The notes: a model not told the origin generated them from the letters alone. A DNA stretch of 64,000 bases from Clostridium peptidivorans (GCF_900205925.1 NZ_OAOD01000006.1:83846-147845), one strand, 5' to 3'; counted from the first letter of the stretch, positions 19,571 to 28,629 are shown. Made by a program: numbers and translations.

Positions 19571-20755
19571 CTAGTTATTAGCAAAATCTCTATCTATTGT
19601 AATTATAGCATTATAGTGAGGGTGAATATTTTTTATATCCCTATTTAAGCTAGATGTAATTTCTTCGATAAATTCATCTGTAAGCTTTTGTGTATAACAT
19701 ACAACTACATCAAATATAAGGTTTTTAGTATCACCTTCACCAACCATTCTAAAATCATGAAGCGATTTAATCATAGAATATTTAGTTATTATATTTTCAA
19801 CTTCAGCTTTAGCATAGTTAATTTCTTCATCGTTAGTATTTATAGGATCCATGTGCACAACAAGCACGATATTTAGCTTTTCAGAAATTTCCTTTTCAGC
19901 TTTATCAATAACGTCATGGATTTTAACTATCGATATATCTTGTGGTACTTCAGCATGAACTGTAGCTATAAACTTATTAGGTCCATAGTTATGAATTACT
20001 AAATCATGAGTGCCTGTTATATGTTCATAACTTAATAAGCTGCTTATTATCTTGTTAACTAAATCAGAATCTGGTGCAGCACCTAAAAGAGGATCTAAGG
20101 TATCTTTTATTAGGGAATATCCTGAATAAAGTATAAATAAAGATACAAGCATTCCTATATAGCCGTCTATAGGAAAAGCAATCCATTTAGATAATAGTAA
20201 AGATAGAGCTACACCAGTTGAAGAAAAAACATCTCCTAATGCATCCATAGAGGAAGCTTTAAGAGCTGAAGAATTTATAGTTTTGCCGATGTAATTATTA
20301 AATCTGCTAAGCCATATCTTTGTAAAAATAGATAAAACAAGAAGTATAAAGGGGATAACCTCAAATCTTACAGGAGTAGGATTAATAATTCTTGCATAGG
20401 AGGACTTTACAAATTCAAATCCTACTAAAAGAACCATAAAGGACACTATAAGTCCAGATAAGTATTCTATCCTTCCATGCCCAAAGGGATGCTCTTCATC
20501 TGCAGGCTTAGAAGCTAACTTAAATCCAAGCATGGTTATTACAGAAGAAGTGGCATCTGAAAGATTATTAAATGCATCTGCAGTAACGGATATACTTCCA
20601 GATATAACTCCAACTACAAGTTTTACTCCAAAAAGTATAGCATTAGCTACTATTCCAATAATACTTCCTAAAAATCCATAGGAGTTTCTAACTTTTTCAT
20701 TTTCAACATTTTCAGAGTTTTTTATAAAACGCTTAACTAATAATTGCGAAACCAT
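19571..20755 (-). CDS. cation diffusion facilitator family transporter
   Basis: This is a 394-residue CDF transporter. Six membrane segments (about 25-215) include SVTADAFNNLSDATSSVITMLG with the Asp/Asn metal-site pattern, HPFGHGR between helices and KASSMDALGDVFSS in helix five. The C-terminal cytoplasmic metallochaperone-like domain is extended, with a second ferredoxin-like repeat (about 300-390). Such proteins export Zn, Mn or Fe in exchange for protons. GAGGTG six bases before the ATG at 20755 supports this start rather than an in-frame GTG three codons upstream. The metal is not predictable. Confidence 0.88.
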   Translation of the reverse strand: MVSQLLVKRFIKNSENVENEKVRNSYGFLGSIIGIVANAILFGVKLVVGVISGSISVTADAFNNLSDATSSVITMLGFKLASKPADEEHPFGHGRIEYLSGLIVSFMVLLVGFEFVKSSYARIINPTPVRFEVIPFILLVLSIFTKIWLSRFNNYIGKTINSSALKASSMDALGDVFSSTGVALSLLLSKWIAFPIDGYIGMLVSLFILYSGYSLIKDTLDPLLGAAPDSDLVNKIISSLLSYEHITGTHDLVIHNYGPNKFIATVHAEVPQDISIVKIHDVIDKAEKEISEKLNIVLVVHMDPINTNDEEINYAKAEVENIITKYSMIKSLHDFRMVGEGDTKNLIFDVVVCYTQKLTDEFIEEITSSLNRDIKNIHPHYNAIITIDRDFANN

Positions 20756-20909
20756 TTTAAACACCTCGTAACTTTAATCAAATACAATTATAGATTATAC
20801 CACTAACATTTGCCAATTAACAATTATCTATTATTTGAAAGAAGAACGTAATTATGTTATGCTGAATTTATGAAATTTTCAATTAAAGCGAAAGAAGGAT
20901 TGATTGTGG

Positions 20910-22211
20910 ATGGAAGATAAAGTTACGTTAGCTAAGGATTTGATAGATTTTATATATAAAAGCCCAACTGCATTTCATGCTGTGGAAACTGTAAAGAATG
21001 TTTTAGATAAAAATGGGTTTAATGAGCTTAAAGAAACAGAGCAGTGGAATTTAAAAACTGAGGGGAAATATTATGTAGTAAAAAACAATTCAGCTATAAT
21101 AGCATTTGTTATGGGAAGAAAAAGTGTAGTAGAGAATGGATTTAAAATAGTAGGAACACATACGGATTCTCCAACCTTTAGAATTAAGCCTCATGCTGAA
21201 ATGACATCAGAAGGAAGTTATTTAAAGCTAAATACAGAAGTTTATGGAGGACCAATTTTAAATACATGGATGGATAGACCGCTATCCATAGCAGGAAGAG
21301 TTGTATTAAAGTCAAAAAATCCCCTAAAACCAAGTTGTAAATTATTAAATATTAAAAAACCATTACTTATAATACCAAATATAGCTATACATATGAATAG
21401 AGATGTAAATAAAGGATTAGAATTAAATGCTCAAAAGCATACATTGCCATTACTGGGGATGATTAATGATAAACTTTCAAAGGAAGACTTCTTATTAAGA
21501 ACTATAGCTAATGAATTAAAAGTAGATATAAGTGAGATACTAGATTTTGATTTATTCCTATATGAATATGAAAAAGGATGTATTATGGGAATGAATGATG
21601 AATTTATTTCCAGCGGAAGGTTAGATGATTTAGCCATGGTGCATGCAGCACTAGAAGCTCTTGTAAATTCAAAACCATCAAGTTCAACTAATGTTTTGGT
21701 GTGTTTTGATAATGAAGAAATAGGAAGTACTACAAAGCAAGGAGCGGATTCTATATTCTTATCAAGTATTTTAGAAAGAATTGTAGAAAAGAAAGAAAGT
21801 GGAAAAGAAGCATATTTTAGAGCTTTGGCAAATTCTTTTATAATATCCTCAGATTTAGCTCATGCAGTACATCCTAACTGGGAAGAAAAGGCAGACCCTA
21901 CCAATAGGCCTATAATAAATAAGGGACCTGTAATTAAAATAAATGCTAACTTTAGCTATACTACAGATGCTTATAGTTCAGCTGTTTATGAAGGAATATG
22001 TAAAGAAGAAAGTATTCCTGTTCAAAAGTTTGTAAATAGATCCGACTCAAGAGGGGGATCAACTATAGGACCTATATCTTGGTCACATATAAATATTAAT
22101 TCTGTAGATATAGGAACTCCAATACTTGCAATGCACTCTATAAGAGAGCTTGGTGGAGTAGATGATCATTACTACATAACTAAAAGCTTTAATAAATTTT
22201 ATTCTGTATAA
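20910..22211 (+). CDS. apeB: M18 family zinc aminopeptidase
   Basis: This is a 433-residue aspartyl aminopeptidase-like enzyme. Motifs GTHTDSPTFRIKP, DNEEIGS, SSDLAHAVHPNW and the late MHSIRELGG supply the two-zinc site. It removes N-terminal amino acids from peptides in the cytoplasm. The ATG at 20910 is 11 bases from GAAGGA, while a TTG two codons upstream (20904) has better spacing, so the first two residues are uncertain. The stop codon lies at the start of repeat B1. It is a monocistronic gene next to lysA. Confidence 0.9.
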   Translation: MEDKVTLAKDLIDFIYKSPTAFHAVETVKNVLDKNGFNELKETEQWNLKTEGKYYVVKNNSAIIAFVMGRKSVVENGFKIVGTHTDSPTFRIKPHAEMTSEGSYLKLNTEVYGGPILNTWMDRPLSIAGRVVLKSKNPLKPSCKLLNIKKPLLIIPNIAIHMNRDVNKGLELNAQKHTLPLLGMINDKLSKEDFLLRTIANELKVDISEILDFDLFLYEYEKGCIMGMNDEFISSGRLDDLAMVHAALEALVNSKPSSSTNVLVCFDNEEIGSTTKQGADSIFLSSILERIVEKKESGKEAYFRALANSFIISSDLAHAVHPNWEEKADPTNRPIINKGPVIKINANFSYTTDAYSSAVYEGICKEESIPVQKFVNRSDSRGGSTIGPISWSHININSVDIGTPILAMHSIRELGGVDDHYYITKSFNKFYSV

Positions 22212-22272
22212 TTTATAAAGATCTATGATTTTGTTATAAATTAGCACAACTCAATTCATTTCAGATAATTGT
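22207..22272 (+). repeat. family B double-hairpin repeat, copy B1
   Basis: AATTTATAAAGATC pairs with GATTTTGTTATAAATT, then ATTAGCACAACTCAATTCATTTCAG follows as a degraded version of the second hairpin. It matches copies B2-B4 over most of its length and overlaps the apeB stop codon. Confidence 0.65.
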
Positions 22273-22282
22273 GAAGTTTATG

Positions 22283-22311
22283 TTGATTTTAAAAATCTAA
22301 TGTGATAAACT
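22283..22311 (+). promoter_or_regulatory. likely promoter of the lysine riboswitch-lysA transcript
   Basis: TTGATT (22283-22288), a 17-base spacer and TAAACT (22306-22311) precede the riboswitch by about 20 bases. Confidence 0.5.
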
Positions 22312-22328
22312 AAAAAGAAAAAATAAAT

Positions 22329-22500
22329 TTACCTTGGGTAGAGGTGCTGTAATTAATAGTACTTATTCTTAGCGGCCACGCAATGAGGAATAAGAAAAGG
22401 AATTATAGCCGAAGGAGAATAATGTAGGAAGTTATCTCCTGGCTTTGCATAAAATATATGCAAAGTTGTCACTATAATGGTGGAGAGCTACAGAGGTTAC
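22329..22500 (+). promoter_or_regulatory. lysine riboswitch (L-box) aptamer
   Basis: The segment has the L-box landmarks in order: GTAGAGGTGC near 22338, GCCGAAGGAG near 22408, TTGTCAC near 22466 and GGAGAGCTACAGAGG near 22482. The ends TTACCTTGGGTAG and CTACAGAGGTTA can pair as helix P1. It lies upstream of lysA, the last enzyme of lysine synthesis. Lysine binding is expected to favour the terminator at 22517-22555 and switch lysA off. Confidence 0.93.
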
Positions 22501-22516
22501 ATACAATAGAAGCTAA

Positions 22517-22555
22517 AAAGCAGCTATAGGTATAACCTTAGCTGCTTTGTTTTTT
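22517..22555 (+). terminator. riboswitch-controlled terminator
   Basis: AAAGCAGCTATAGG (22517-22530) pairs with CCTTAGCTGCTTT (22537-22549), followed by GTTTTTT. The 3' strand of P1 (AGGTTACATAC) can instead pair with GTATAACCT inside this hairpin, giving a plausible antiterminator. Confidence 0.88.
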
Positions 22556-22618
22556 GTAAGATTTATTTGAATTTTAAGAAATAGCTTAATCATAATAAAA
22601 GTTTAGGGGGCAAAAATT

Positions 22619-23914
22619 ATGAATTTATTTGGAAGCATGGAAATAGGAGAAAACACACTTTATATAGGTGGGGTAAGTACTGTTGAACTTACCCAAAAAT
22701 ACGGAACTCCTTTGTATGTATTTGATGAGGGGCTTATGAGAAGCATATGTAAGGATTATTACAAATATTTTAAGGTAAATGAATCAAATAATAGAGTTGC
22801 ATATGCAGGAAAAGCATTCTTAACTTTAGCTATGTGTAAATTAATTGAAGAAGAAGGACTCTGCTTAGATGTAGTATCTGGGGGAGAATTATATACTGCT
22901 ATGAAGGCGAACTTTCCAGCAGATAAAATTTATTTTCATGGAAACAATAAAACTTTAGAAGAAGTAGAAATGGGAATAGACTATGGAGTTTCAAGATTTG
23001 TAGTAGATAATTTTTATGAACTAGAACAAATAAATAAAATTGCAACAAGAAAAAATAAAGTGCAAAAGGTATTATTAAGAATAACTCCAGGAATAGAAGC
23101 ACATACCCATGAATATATAAAAACTGGCCAAATAGACTCTAAATTTGGATTTACTTTATCAAATGAAGATGCTTTAAAAGGAGTTAATGTGGCACTACAG
23201 CTTCCAGGTATTGAACTTGCAGGATTACACTGTCATATTGGTTCTCAGATTTTTGATTTATCACCCTATGAAGATGAAGTAGAAATAATGATGAACTTTA
23301 TAAAAGTTATAAAAAATAAATTTAACTATGAAATTCAGGAGCTGGATTTGGGTGGTGGATTTGGGATTTACTATACAGAAGAAGATGAACCAAAAACCAC
23401 TAAGGAATACTGTGAAATTATAATAAATAAAGCAGATGAAGCTCATAAGAGATTAGGAATAAAACTTCCAATGCTTACTATAGAACCTGGAAGATCTATA
23501 GTGGGAAATGCTGGGGTTACTCTTTATACTATAGGATCTACAAAAAATATACCAGGAGTAAGGAAATATATATCAGTAGATGGAGGAATGGCAGATAATA
23601 TAAGACCTGCGTTATACAATGCTAAATATGAGTGTGTTGTTGCAAATAGGATGGAAAATGAAAAAGATGACTTTGTAACCATAGCAGGTAAGTGCTGCGA
23701 GTCTGGAGATATACTTATAAATGATACAAACATCGCAAACTCTGAAGGTGGGGACATTTTAGCAATGTTTACTACTGGCGCTTATGGATACTCTATGAGT
23801 AATAACTATAACAAAATTCCTAAAGCAGCTGTGGTATTTGTAAAAGATGGAGAAGATAGACTTGTATGTAAAAGACAAAGTTATGAAGACTTGATAGGTA
23901 ACGAAATATTTTAA
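22619..23914 (+). CDS. lysA: diaminopimelate decarboxylase
   Basis: This is a 431-residue PLP enzyme that converts meso-diaminopimelate to L-lysine in the cytoplasm. The PLP lysine is in YAGKAF (near residue 63). HCHIGSQ, LDLGGGFG, EPGRSIVGNAG and the active-site CCESGDI and FTTGAYGYSM motifs are all present, and length matches the family. GGGGG precedes the ATG. It is controlled by the lysine riboswitch upstream and is the only gene of the transcript. Confidence 0.96.
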   Translation: MNLFGSMEIGENTLYIGGVSTVELTQKYGTPLYVFDEGLMRSICKDYYKYFKVNESNNRVAYAGKAFLTLAMCKLIEEEGLCLDVVSGGELYTAMKANFPADKIYFHGNNKTLEEVEMGIDYGVSRFVVDNFYELEQINKIATRKNKVQKVLLRITPGIEAHTHEYIKTGQIDSKFGFTLSNEDALKGVNVALQLPGIELAGLHCHIGSQIFDLSPYEDEVEIMMNFIKVIKNKFNYEIQELDLGGGFGIYYTEEDEPKTTKEYCEIIINKADEAHKRLGIKLPMLTIEPGRSIVGNAGVTLYTIGSTKNIPGVRKYISVDGGMADNIRPALYNAKYECVVANRMENEKDDFVTIAGKCCESGDILINDTNIANSEGGDILAMFTTGAYGYSMSNNYNKIPKAAVVFVKDGEDRLVCKRQSYEDLIGNEIF

Positions 23915-23943
23915 GCACTAGGTGCTTAGTTTTTATTAAATGG

Positions 23944-23976
23944 AATCGCAAGGAGAAGTTTCTCCTTGCGATTTTT
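23944..23976. terminator. bidirectional terminator between lysA and the small minus-strand gene
   Basis: AATCGCAAGGAGA pairs with TCTCCTTGCGATT and is followed by TTTTT. A smaller hairpin AAGCAC/GTGCTT just after the lysA stop precedes it. Confidence 0.8.
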
Positions 23977-23977
23977 C

Positions 23978-24184
23978 TTACTGTAAAAACAAATCGCTGT
24001 CAGCTGCTAATTCTTGAGAGGTGTTGTCGAATTCCCAGGTAGCTATATTGTTTGCTACAACTGGATCGCGTACATTGTCTGGTAACTTTGTATAATCAGT
24101 TTTAGAATATGATTTAACTATCTTTTGCGGAGCTTCTAAGTAGTCCCTGTCCATTGCGAGATATCCACTATTTTTTTCTGTCAT
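23978..24184 (-). CDS. small hypothetical protein, 68 residues
   Basis: This 68-residue, soluble, acidic protein contains DRDYLEAPQKIVKSYSKTDY, PDNVRDPVVANN and a C-terminal ELAADSDLFLQ. I do not recognise the family. It is probably real: AAGGAGGG lies six bases before its ATG on the minus strand, and a terminator follows. There is no signal peptide or cysteine. Clostridial genes of this size and pattern are sometimes sporulation products, but nothing here proves that. Confidence 0.65.
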   Translation of the reverse strand: MTEKNSGYLAMDRDYLEAPQKIVKSYSKTDYTKLPDNVRDPVVANNIATWEFDNTSQELAADSDLFLQ

Positions 24185-24420
24185 GGAAATCCCTCCTTAT
24201 AAATTAGTTTACAAAATTTAAATAGAGGAAAAATAGTATCCTCAAAATTAGTATTCCACAGCTATTAAAAAAAATTACTTTTATTTTTAGGTATATAGTT
24301 TAATTTTAGAGGTATATTAAAGTGGCACCTTCATAATATGTTTATAAAGTATAAAAAAAGTTAAATAAATGCTTTAAAAAGAAGGATAAAATGATATTTT
24401 ATAGAATAATAATAATATGG

Positions 24421-24432
24421 TAATAATTATTA
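24421..24432 (+). promoter_or_regulatory. A/T palindrome before dfx, possible PerR-type site
   Basis: TAATAATTATTA is a perfect 12-base palindrome within a longer A/T dyad, 20 bases before the desulfoferrodoxin start. PerR regulates such genes in clostridia, but the sequence is too A/T-rich to be distinctive. Confidence 0.25.
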
Positions 24433-24452
24433 TTGATAAGGAGGATTATAAA

Positions 24453-24827
24453 ATGACTAAATTAAATGAAATTTATAAATGTGGGATTTGTGGAAATATA
24501 GTAGAGGTAGTACATGAATCAGTAGGAACTCTAGTATGTTGTGGCAAAGAAATGATACATCTTAAGGAAAATACAGTAGATGCTGCAAAGGAAAAACATG
24601 TTCCTGTAATAGAAAAGATTGAGGGTGGAGTTTTAGTAAGAATAGGAGAAGTTGAGCATCCTATGTTAGAAGAACATCACATAGAATGGATAGAAGTTTT
24701 AACAGCTGATAAAGTTTATAGAAAGTATTTAAAAGCAGGCGAAAAACCAGAAGCTGTCTTTAAAGTTGATGAAGAAGTAATTGCAGCTAGAGAATATTGT
24801 AATTTACACGGTTTATGGAAAAAGTAA
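24453..24827 (+). CDS. dfx: desulfoferrodoxin (2Fe-superoxide reductase)
   Basis: This is a 124-residue superoxide reductase. The N-terminal desulforedoxin domain has CGICG and the CC pair at about 28-29 (centre I). The C-terminal domain has the centre II ligands in KEKHVP, EHPMLEEHHIEW and EYCNLHGLW. It reduces superoxide to peroxide in the cytoplasm and protects an anaerobe from oxygen. AAGGAGG fixes the ATG at 24453. The gene is monocistronic, with a terminator about 40 bases after it. Confidence 0.95.
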   Translation: MTKLNEIYKCGICGNIVEVVHESVGTLVCCGKEMIHLKENTVDAAKEKHVPVIEKIEGGVLVRIGEVEHPMLEEHHIEWIEVLTADKVYRKYLKAGEKPEAVFKVDEEVIAAREYCNLHGLWKK

Positions 24828-24866
24828 TTTTAATCATAATTGATTAAAACAATTAAGGTATATAAT

Positions 24867-24908
24867 AATCCCCACATAACAAAATAATTGTTATATGGGG
24901 ATTTTAGT
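24867..24908 (+). terminator. intrinsic terminator after dfx
   Basis: AATCCCCACATAACAA pairs with TTGTTATATGGGGATT, followed by TTAGTTTT. Confidence 0.8.
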
Positions 24909-24990
24909 TTTATAATAGTATATTAAGGAATACGGTATGAATACAATATATTACCGAAAATGAAAAAATTATAAAATGGAGGAATATACA

Positions 24991-26001
24991 ATGGAGCAAA
25001 CAGAACAAAGAAAAGTTATATTTAGTGGAATACAACCTTCTGGTGAATTAACTTTAGGAAATTACCTAGGGGCATTAAAAAACTGGGTTAAGCTTCAAGA
25101 TGAATATGATTGCTACTATTGCATAGTTGATATGCATGCTATAACAGTAAGACAAGAGCCAAAGGATTTAAGAAGAAGAACTTTAGAAGTTTTATCTATA
25201 TACATTGCAGCAGGAATAGATCCAGAAAAAAATACTTTGTTTATACAATCTCATGTGCCAGCTCATGCAGAAGCAGCATGGCTTTTAAACTGTAATACTC
25301 ATATGGGTGAATTGTCAAGAATGACACAATTTAAAGATAAGTCTCAAAGATATGGAAATAATATTTCAGCTGGTCTTTTTAATTATCCAGTACTTATGGT
25401 AGCGGATATACTTTTATATCAAGCAGATTTAGTACCAGTTGGAGTGGATCAAAAGCAGCACTTAGAATTGACTCGTGATGTTGCAGAAAGATTTAATAAT
25501 ACATACAGCGAAACTTTTAAAATACCTGAACCATATATACCAGAAGCTGGAGCTAAAATTATGGATCTTCAAGAGCCAACAAAGAAGATGTCTAAGTCAG
25601 CTGATAATCCTAATTCATATATACTTATAATGGATCCGCCAGAAGTGATAAGAAAAAAAATATCCAGAGCAGTAACTGATAGCTTAGGATTAGTTAAATA
25701 TAGCGATGAGCAGCCAGGAGTTAAAAACTTAATGACCATTTTAAGTGTAATTAAGGGGAAAACTATAGAAGAAATAGAAAAAGAATATGAAGGCCAAGGG
25801 TATGCTCAGTTTAAAAAAGACGTAGCAGAAGCCATAGTAGAGGAACTTGAGCCAATACAGAAAAAAGTAAAGGATTTAACCACAAATAAGGAATACTTAG
25901 AAAGCATTTATAAAAAGGGAGCAGAAAAGGCAAGCTACGTAGCAAATAAAACCCTTAGAAAAATGCAAAAGAAGATAGGATTTATACCAGTGTCAAGATA
26001 A
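24991..26001 (+). CDS. trpS: tryptophan--tRNA ligase
   Basis: This is a 336-residue class I tRNA synthetase that charges tRNA-Trp. The HIGH-like motif is in PSGELTLGNYLGAL (about 13-26) and the KMSKS motif is in KKMSKSADNP. Length is usual for bacterial TrpRS. GGAGG eight bases before the ATG at 24991 rules out the in-frame ATG five codons earlier. I saw no T-box leader in the 160 bases upstream, although clostridial trpS often has one. Confidence 0.96.
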   Translation: MEQTEQRKVIFSGIQPSGELTLGNYLGALKNWVKLQDEYDCYYCIVDMHAITVRQEPKDLRRRTLEVLSIYIAAGIDPEKNTLFIQSHVPAHAEAAWLLNCNTHMGELSRMTQFKDKSQRYGNNISAGLFNYPVLMVADILLYQADLVPVGVDQKQHLELTRDVAERFNNTYSETFKIPEPYIPEAGAKIMDLQEPTKKMSKSADNPNSYILIMDPPEVIRKKISRAVTDSLGLVKYSDEQPGVKNLMTILSVIKGKTIEEIEKEYEGQGYAQFKKDVAEAIVEELEPIQKKVKDLTTNKEYLESIYKKGAEKASYVANKTLRKMQKKIGFIPVSR

Positions 26002-26037
26002 TAAAAATTATTATTAATAGAAAATTATATAATGTAC

Positions 26038-26080
26038 AAAAGTGTATGCTTGTTTTTGTCAAGCATACACTTTATTTATT
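26038..26080 (+). terminator. intrinsic terminator after trpS
   Basis: AAAGTGTATGCTTG and CAAGCATACACTTT form a 14-bp stem with a seven-base loop, followed by ATTTATTT. Confidence 0.85.
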
Positions 26081-26145
26081 TAGTGATATTTTATAAACTA
26101 TATCTTTTAATAAAATGGTATTAGTTATTTTCTTTTTAAAAGGGG

Positions 26146-26196
26146 TTGCAAAATACATAGCTTTTGTATATCATATGATTATAATTGAATATGATA
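26146..26196 (+). promoter_or_regulatory. ars operon promoter with overlapping ArsR operator
   Basis: TTGCAA (26146-26151), 17 bases and TATCAT (26169-26174) form a promoter. TATCATAT (26169-26176) and ATATGATA (26189-26196) are perfect inverted repeats 12 bases apart, so the likely repressor site covers the -10 element. The arsR ribosome binding site follows at 26201. Confidence 0.7.
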
Positions 26197-26214
26197 ATAT
26201 AAGGAGTGAAGAAG

Positions 26215-26586
26215 TTGGATTTAATACAAGTGATGAAAGCATTATCTGATGAAACACGTATGAGAATGCTTAATATACTTAAAGATGGAGATTTATGTGT
26301 TTGTGAAATAGAGGTTTTACTTGACATCAATCAATCAAATGCATCAAGACACCTAAATAAATTAACAAATGCAAAGATTCTAGATTACTACAAGGTAGCT
26401 AAGTATGTGTATTACAAGATAAATGAAGATACAGTTAAAGAGTTTCCTTTTTTAAAGGAAATAATTAAGGAACATGCTATTAAATTGAAACAATGTAGCA
26501 TGGATTTAGAAAGATTAAAGAAATATAGGGAAAGTAACTTAAGCTGCGATGACTTAAAAGAAGGTAAGATTTGCTTTGATAATTAA
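26215..26586 (+). CDS. arsR: ArsR family arsenic-responsive repressor
   Basis: This is a 123-residue winged-helix repressor. The metal-sensing motif is DLCVCE in helix 3 (two cysteines for As(III)/Sb(III)) and the recognition helix is QSNASRHLNKL. Extra cysteines lie in the C-terminal tail. AAGGAG at 26201-26206 is eight bases from a TTG at 26215; the in-frame GTG at 26206 overlaps the ribosome binding site and is unlikely. It begins the operon arsR-arsC-acr3-arsD-arsA and probably represses it through the palindrome over the -10 element. Confidence 0.92.
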   Translation: MDLIQVMKALSDETRMRMLNILKDGDLCVCEIEVLLDINQSNASRHLNKLTNAKILDYYKVAKYVYYKINEDTVKEFPFLKEIIKEHAIKLKQCSMDLERLKKYRESNLSCDDLKEGKICFDN

Positions 26587-26623
26587 CTTATAATAAATAA
26601 TATTATATACGGAGGATGATTTA

Positions 26624-27037
26624 ATGAAAGCAAAAGTAGCATTTATATGTGTACACAATTCCTGCAGATCACAAATGGCAGAGGCGCTTGGAAAGCTATT
26701 TGCAAGTGATGTATTTGAGTCCTATTCAGCAGGAACGGAACTTACGCCTCAAATAAATCAGGATGCAGTAAGAATTATAAAGAATTTATACAATATTGAT
26801 ATGAATAAAACACAAAAGTCTAAACTATTAGGTGACATACCGCCAGTAGATATTGTTATAAAAATGGGATGTAATGTGGTTTGTCCTTATTTACCAGGAA
26901 AGCACATAGAGGATTGGGGACTAGATGACCCATCAGGTAAAAGTGATGAAGAATTTATAAAAACTGCAAAAGCTATCGAAGAAAAAGTAAAAGATTTATC
27001 AAAAAGAATTAAAAATAATGAAATTAATTTAGGCTAA
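26624..27037 (+). CDS. arsC: arsenate reductase, low-MW phosphatase/thioredoxin-coupled type
   Basis: This is a 137-residue ArsC. The phosphatase P-loop is CVHNSCRSQMAEA with the nucleophilic cysteine at residue 9, and the redox pair is in KMGCNVVCPYLPG. GLDDPSG matches the general acid loop. It reduces arsenate to arsenite for export by Acr3. GGAGG precedes the ATG. The Cys spacing CNVVC is shorter than in Bacillus ArsC, which has a loop of six residues between the cysteines. Confidence 0.93.
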   Translation: MKAKVAFICVHNSCRSQMAEALGKLFASDVFESYSAGTELTPQINQDAVRIIKNLYNIDMNKTQKSKLLGDIPPVDIVIKMGCNVVCPYLPGKHIEDWGLDDPSGKSDEEFIKTAKAIEEKVKDLSKRIKNNEINLG

Positions 27038-27065
27038 AATTTATAAAATAATAGGGAGGATTAAA

Positions 27066-28136
27066 ATGACTACCGAAAATAAAGAAGGCGGTAAGGGCCT
27101 TGGAGTATTTGAAAGATATCTTACTATTTGGGTAGCACTTTGTATTGTTGTAGGAATACTTATTGGTAAATTTATACCGAGTATACCAAATACACTTAAT
27201 AAATTTGAGTATTACAATGTATCTATACCAACAGCTATATTAATATGGCTTATGATATATCCAATGATGCTTAAAATTGATTTTTCGAGCATTGTAAATG
27301 CAACAAAGAAACCAAAAGGATTAATAGTAACTTGTGTTACTAACTGGCTTATAAAGCCTTTTACAATGTATTTAATTGCAGCATTTTTCTTAAAGGTTGT
27401 ATTTAAGGCGTTTATACCTGAAAACTTAGCAACAGAGTATTTAGCAGGGGCAGTACTACTAGGAGCAGCTCCATGTACCGCAATGGTATTTGTGTGGAGT
27501 TACTTAACTAAAGGGGATGCTGCTTATACTTTAGTACAAGTAGCGGTGAATGACTTAATTATATTAATAGCATTTACTCCTATAGTAGCATTTTTACTAG
27601 GAGTGAGTGATGTAACAGTTCCCTATGGAACATTAATACTATCAACTATATTATTTGTTGTAATACCATTAGTAGCAGGATACTTTACAAGGAAATCTGT
27701 AATAAAGAGCAAGGGACTAGAATACTTTAATGATGTATTCTTGAAGAAATTTGATAATACTACAATTATAGGATTGTTATTAACTTTAGTTATTATATTC
27801 TCTTTCCAAGGAGAAATAATTATAAATAATCCATTACACATTCTTCTAATAGCAATACCTTTAACAATTCAAACTTTTTTAATATTTGGAATTGCTTATG
27901 GATGGGCAAGAGCATGGAAACTTCCACATTCAATTGCAGCACCAGCGGGTATGATTGGTGCAAGTAACTTCTTTGAACTAGCGGTTGCTGTTGCAATATC
28001 ATTATTTGGATTAAAATCTGGTGCTGCACTTGCTACAGTTGTAGGTGTTTTGACAGAAGTACCTGTAATGCTTACTCTTGTTAAAGTAGCCAATAATACT
28101 AGAAACTGGTTTCCTAGTGAAATTACAAAAAAATAA
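27066..28136 (+). CDS. acr3: arsenite efflux permease Acr3
   Basis: This is a 356-residue membrane protein of the ACR3 family (BASS superfamily) with ten membrane segments. The essential cysteine lies in GAAPCTAMVFVWS and the conserved glutamate in ASNFFELAVAVAISLFG. It expels As(OH)3 using the proton motive force and can work with the ArsA ATPase. GGAGG lies before the ATG. The N-terminal 15 residues are hydrophilic and glycine/lysine-rich. Confidence 0.94.
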   Translation: MTTENKEGGKGLGVFERYLTIWVALCIVVGILIGKFIPSIPNTLNKFEYYNVSIPTAILIWLMIYPMMLKIDFSSIVNATKKPKGLIVTCVTNWLIKPFTMYLIAAFFLKVVFKAFIPENLATEYLAGAVLLGAAPCTAMVFVWSYLTKGDAAYTLVQVAVNDLIILIAFTPIVAFLLGVSDVTVPYGTLILSTILFVVIPLVAGYFTRKSVIKSKGLEYFNDVFLKKFDNTTIIGLLLTLVIIFSFQGEIIINNPLHILLIAIPLTIQTFLIFGIAYGWARAWKLPHSIAAPAGMIGASNFFELAVAVAISLFGLKSGAALATVVGVLTEVPVMLTLVKVANNTRNWFPSEITKK

Positions 28137-28214
28137 AATATAATAAGAAATATTTTAAAAAAGGTCAGTAAAGATAAATCTAAATGTGAATGTAAGTAAA
28201 AGGAGTGAACGATT

Positions 28215-28604
28215 ATGAAAAAAATGATTATTTTTGATCCTGCTATGTGCTGTTCAACAGGAGTATGTGGCCCATCAGTGGATCCAGAACTACTACGAGT
28301 TTCCACAGCTTTAAACAGTTTAAAGAAAAAAGGTATTGTAGTAGATAGACATAATTTAACAAGCAATCCTCAAGCTTTTATTGATAATAAAATAATAAAT
28401 GAATTATTAAATAGTGAAGGTGTAGATATATTGCCAGTAACAATGGTTGATGAGGAAGTTGTTAAGATTAAGGCTTATCCTACAAACAAGGAACTTTGCC
28501 AAATGCTTGATATTCCAGAAGACTATCTTGCAGTTAAGAAACCATTAGGTATTAAAATTAAAAGCAGTAACAGTGGGTGCTGTGATGGAGATGGATGCTG
28601 CTAA
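28215..28604 (+). CDS. arsD: arsenite metallochaperone ArsD
   Basis: This is a 129-residue ArsD. The arsenite site Cys12-Cys13-Cys18 is exactly conserved in DPAMCCSTGVCGPS. A C-terminal cysteine tail GCCDGDGCC adds two vicinal pairs that may also hold metalloid. ArsD hands As(III) to the ArsA ATPase, encoded next. AGGAGTG precedes the ATG. Seventy-eight bases separate it from acr3. Confidence 0.95.
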   Translation: MKKMIIFDPAMCCSTGVCGPSVDPELLRVSTALNSLKKKGIVVDRHNLTSNPQAFIDNKIINELLNSEGVDILPVTMVDEEVVKIKAYPTNKELCQMLDIPEDYLAVKKPLGIKIKSSNSGCCDGDGCC

Positions 28605-28629
28605 AGTAAAATAAAAGAGAGGTATGCTA

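Noticed and set aside
24839..24990. T-box leader before trpS
   Set aside because: No T-box core sequence is present; the only hairpin is the dfx terminator.
27896..28366. 156-codon minus-strand frame over acr3/arsD
   Set aside because: It crosses two clear genes on the opposite strand and reads as their shadow.
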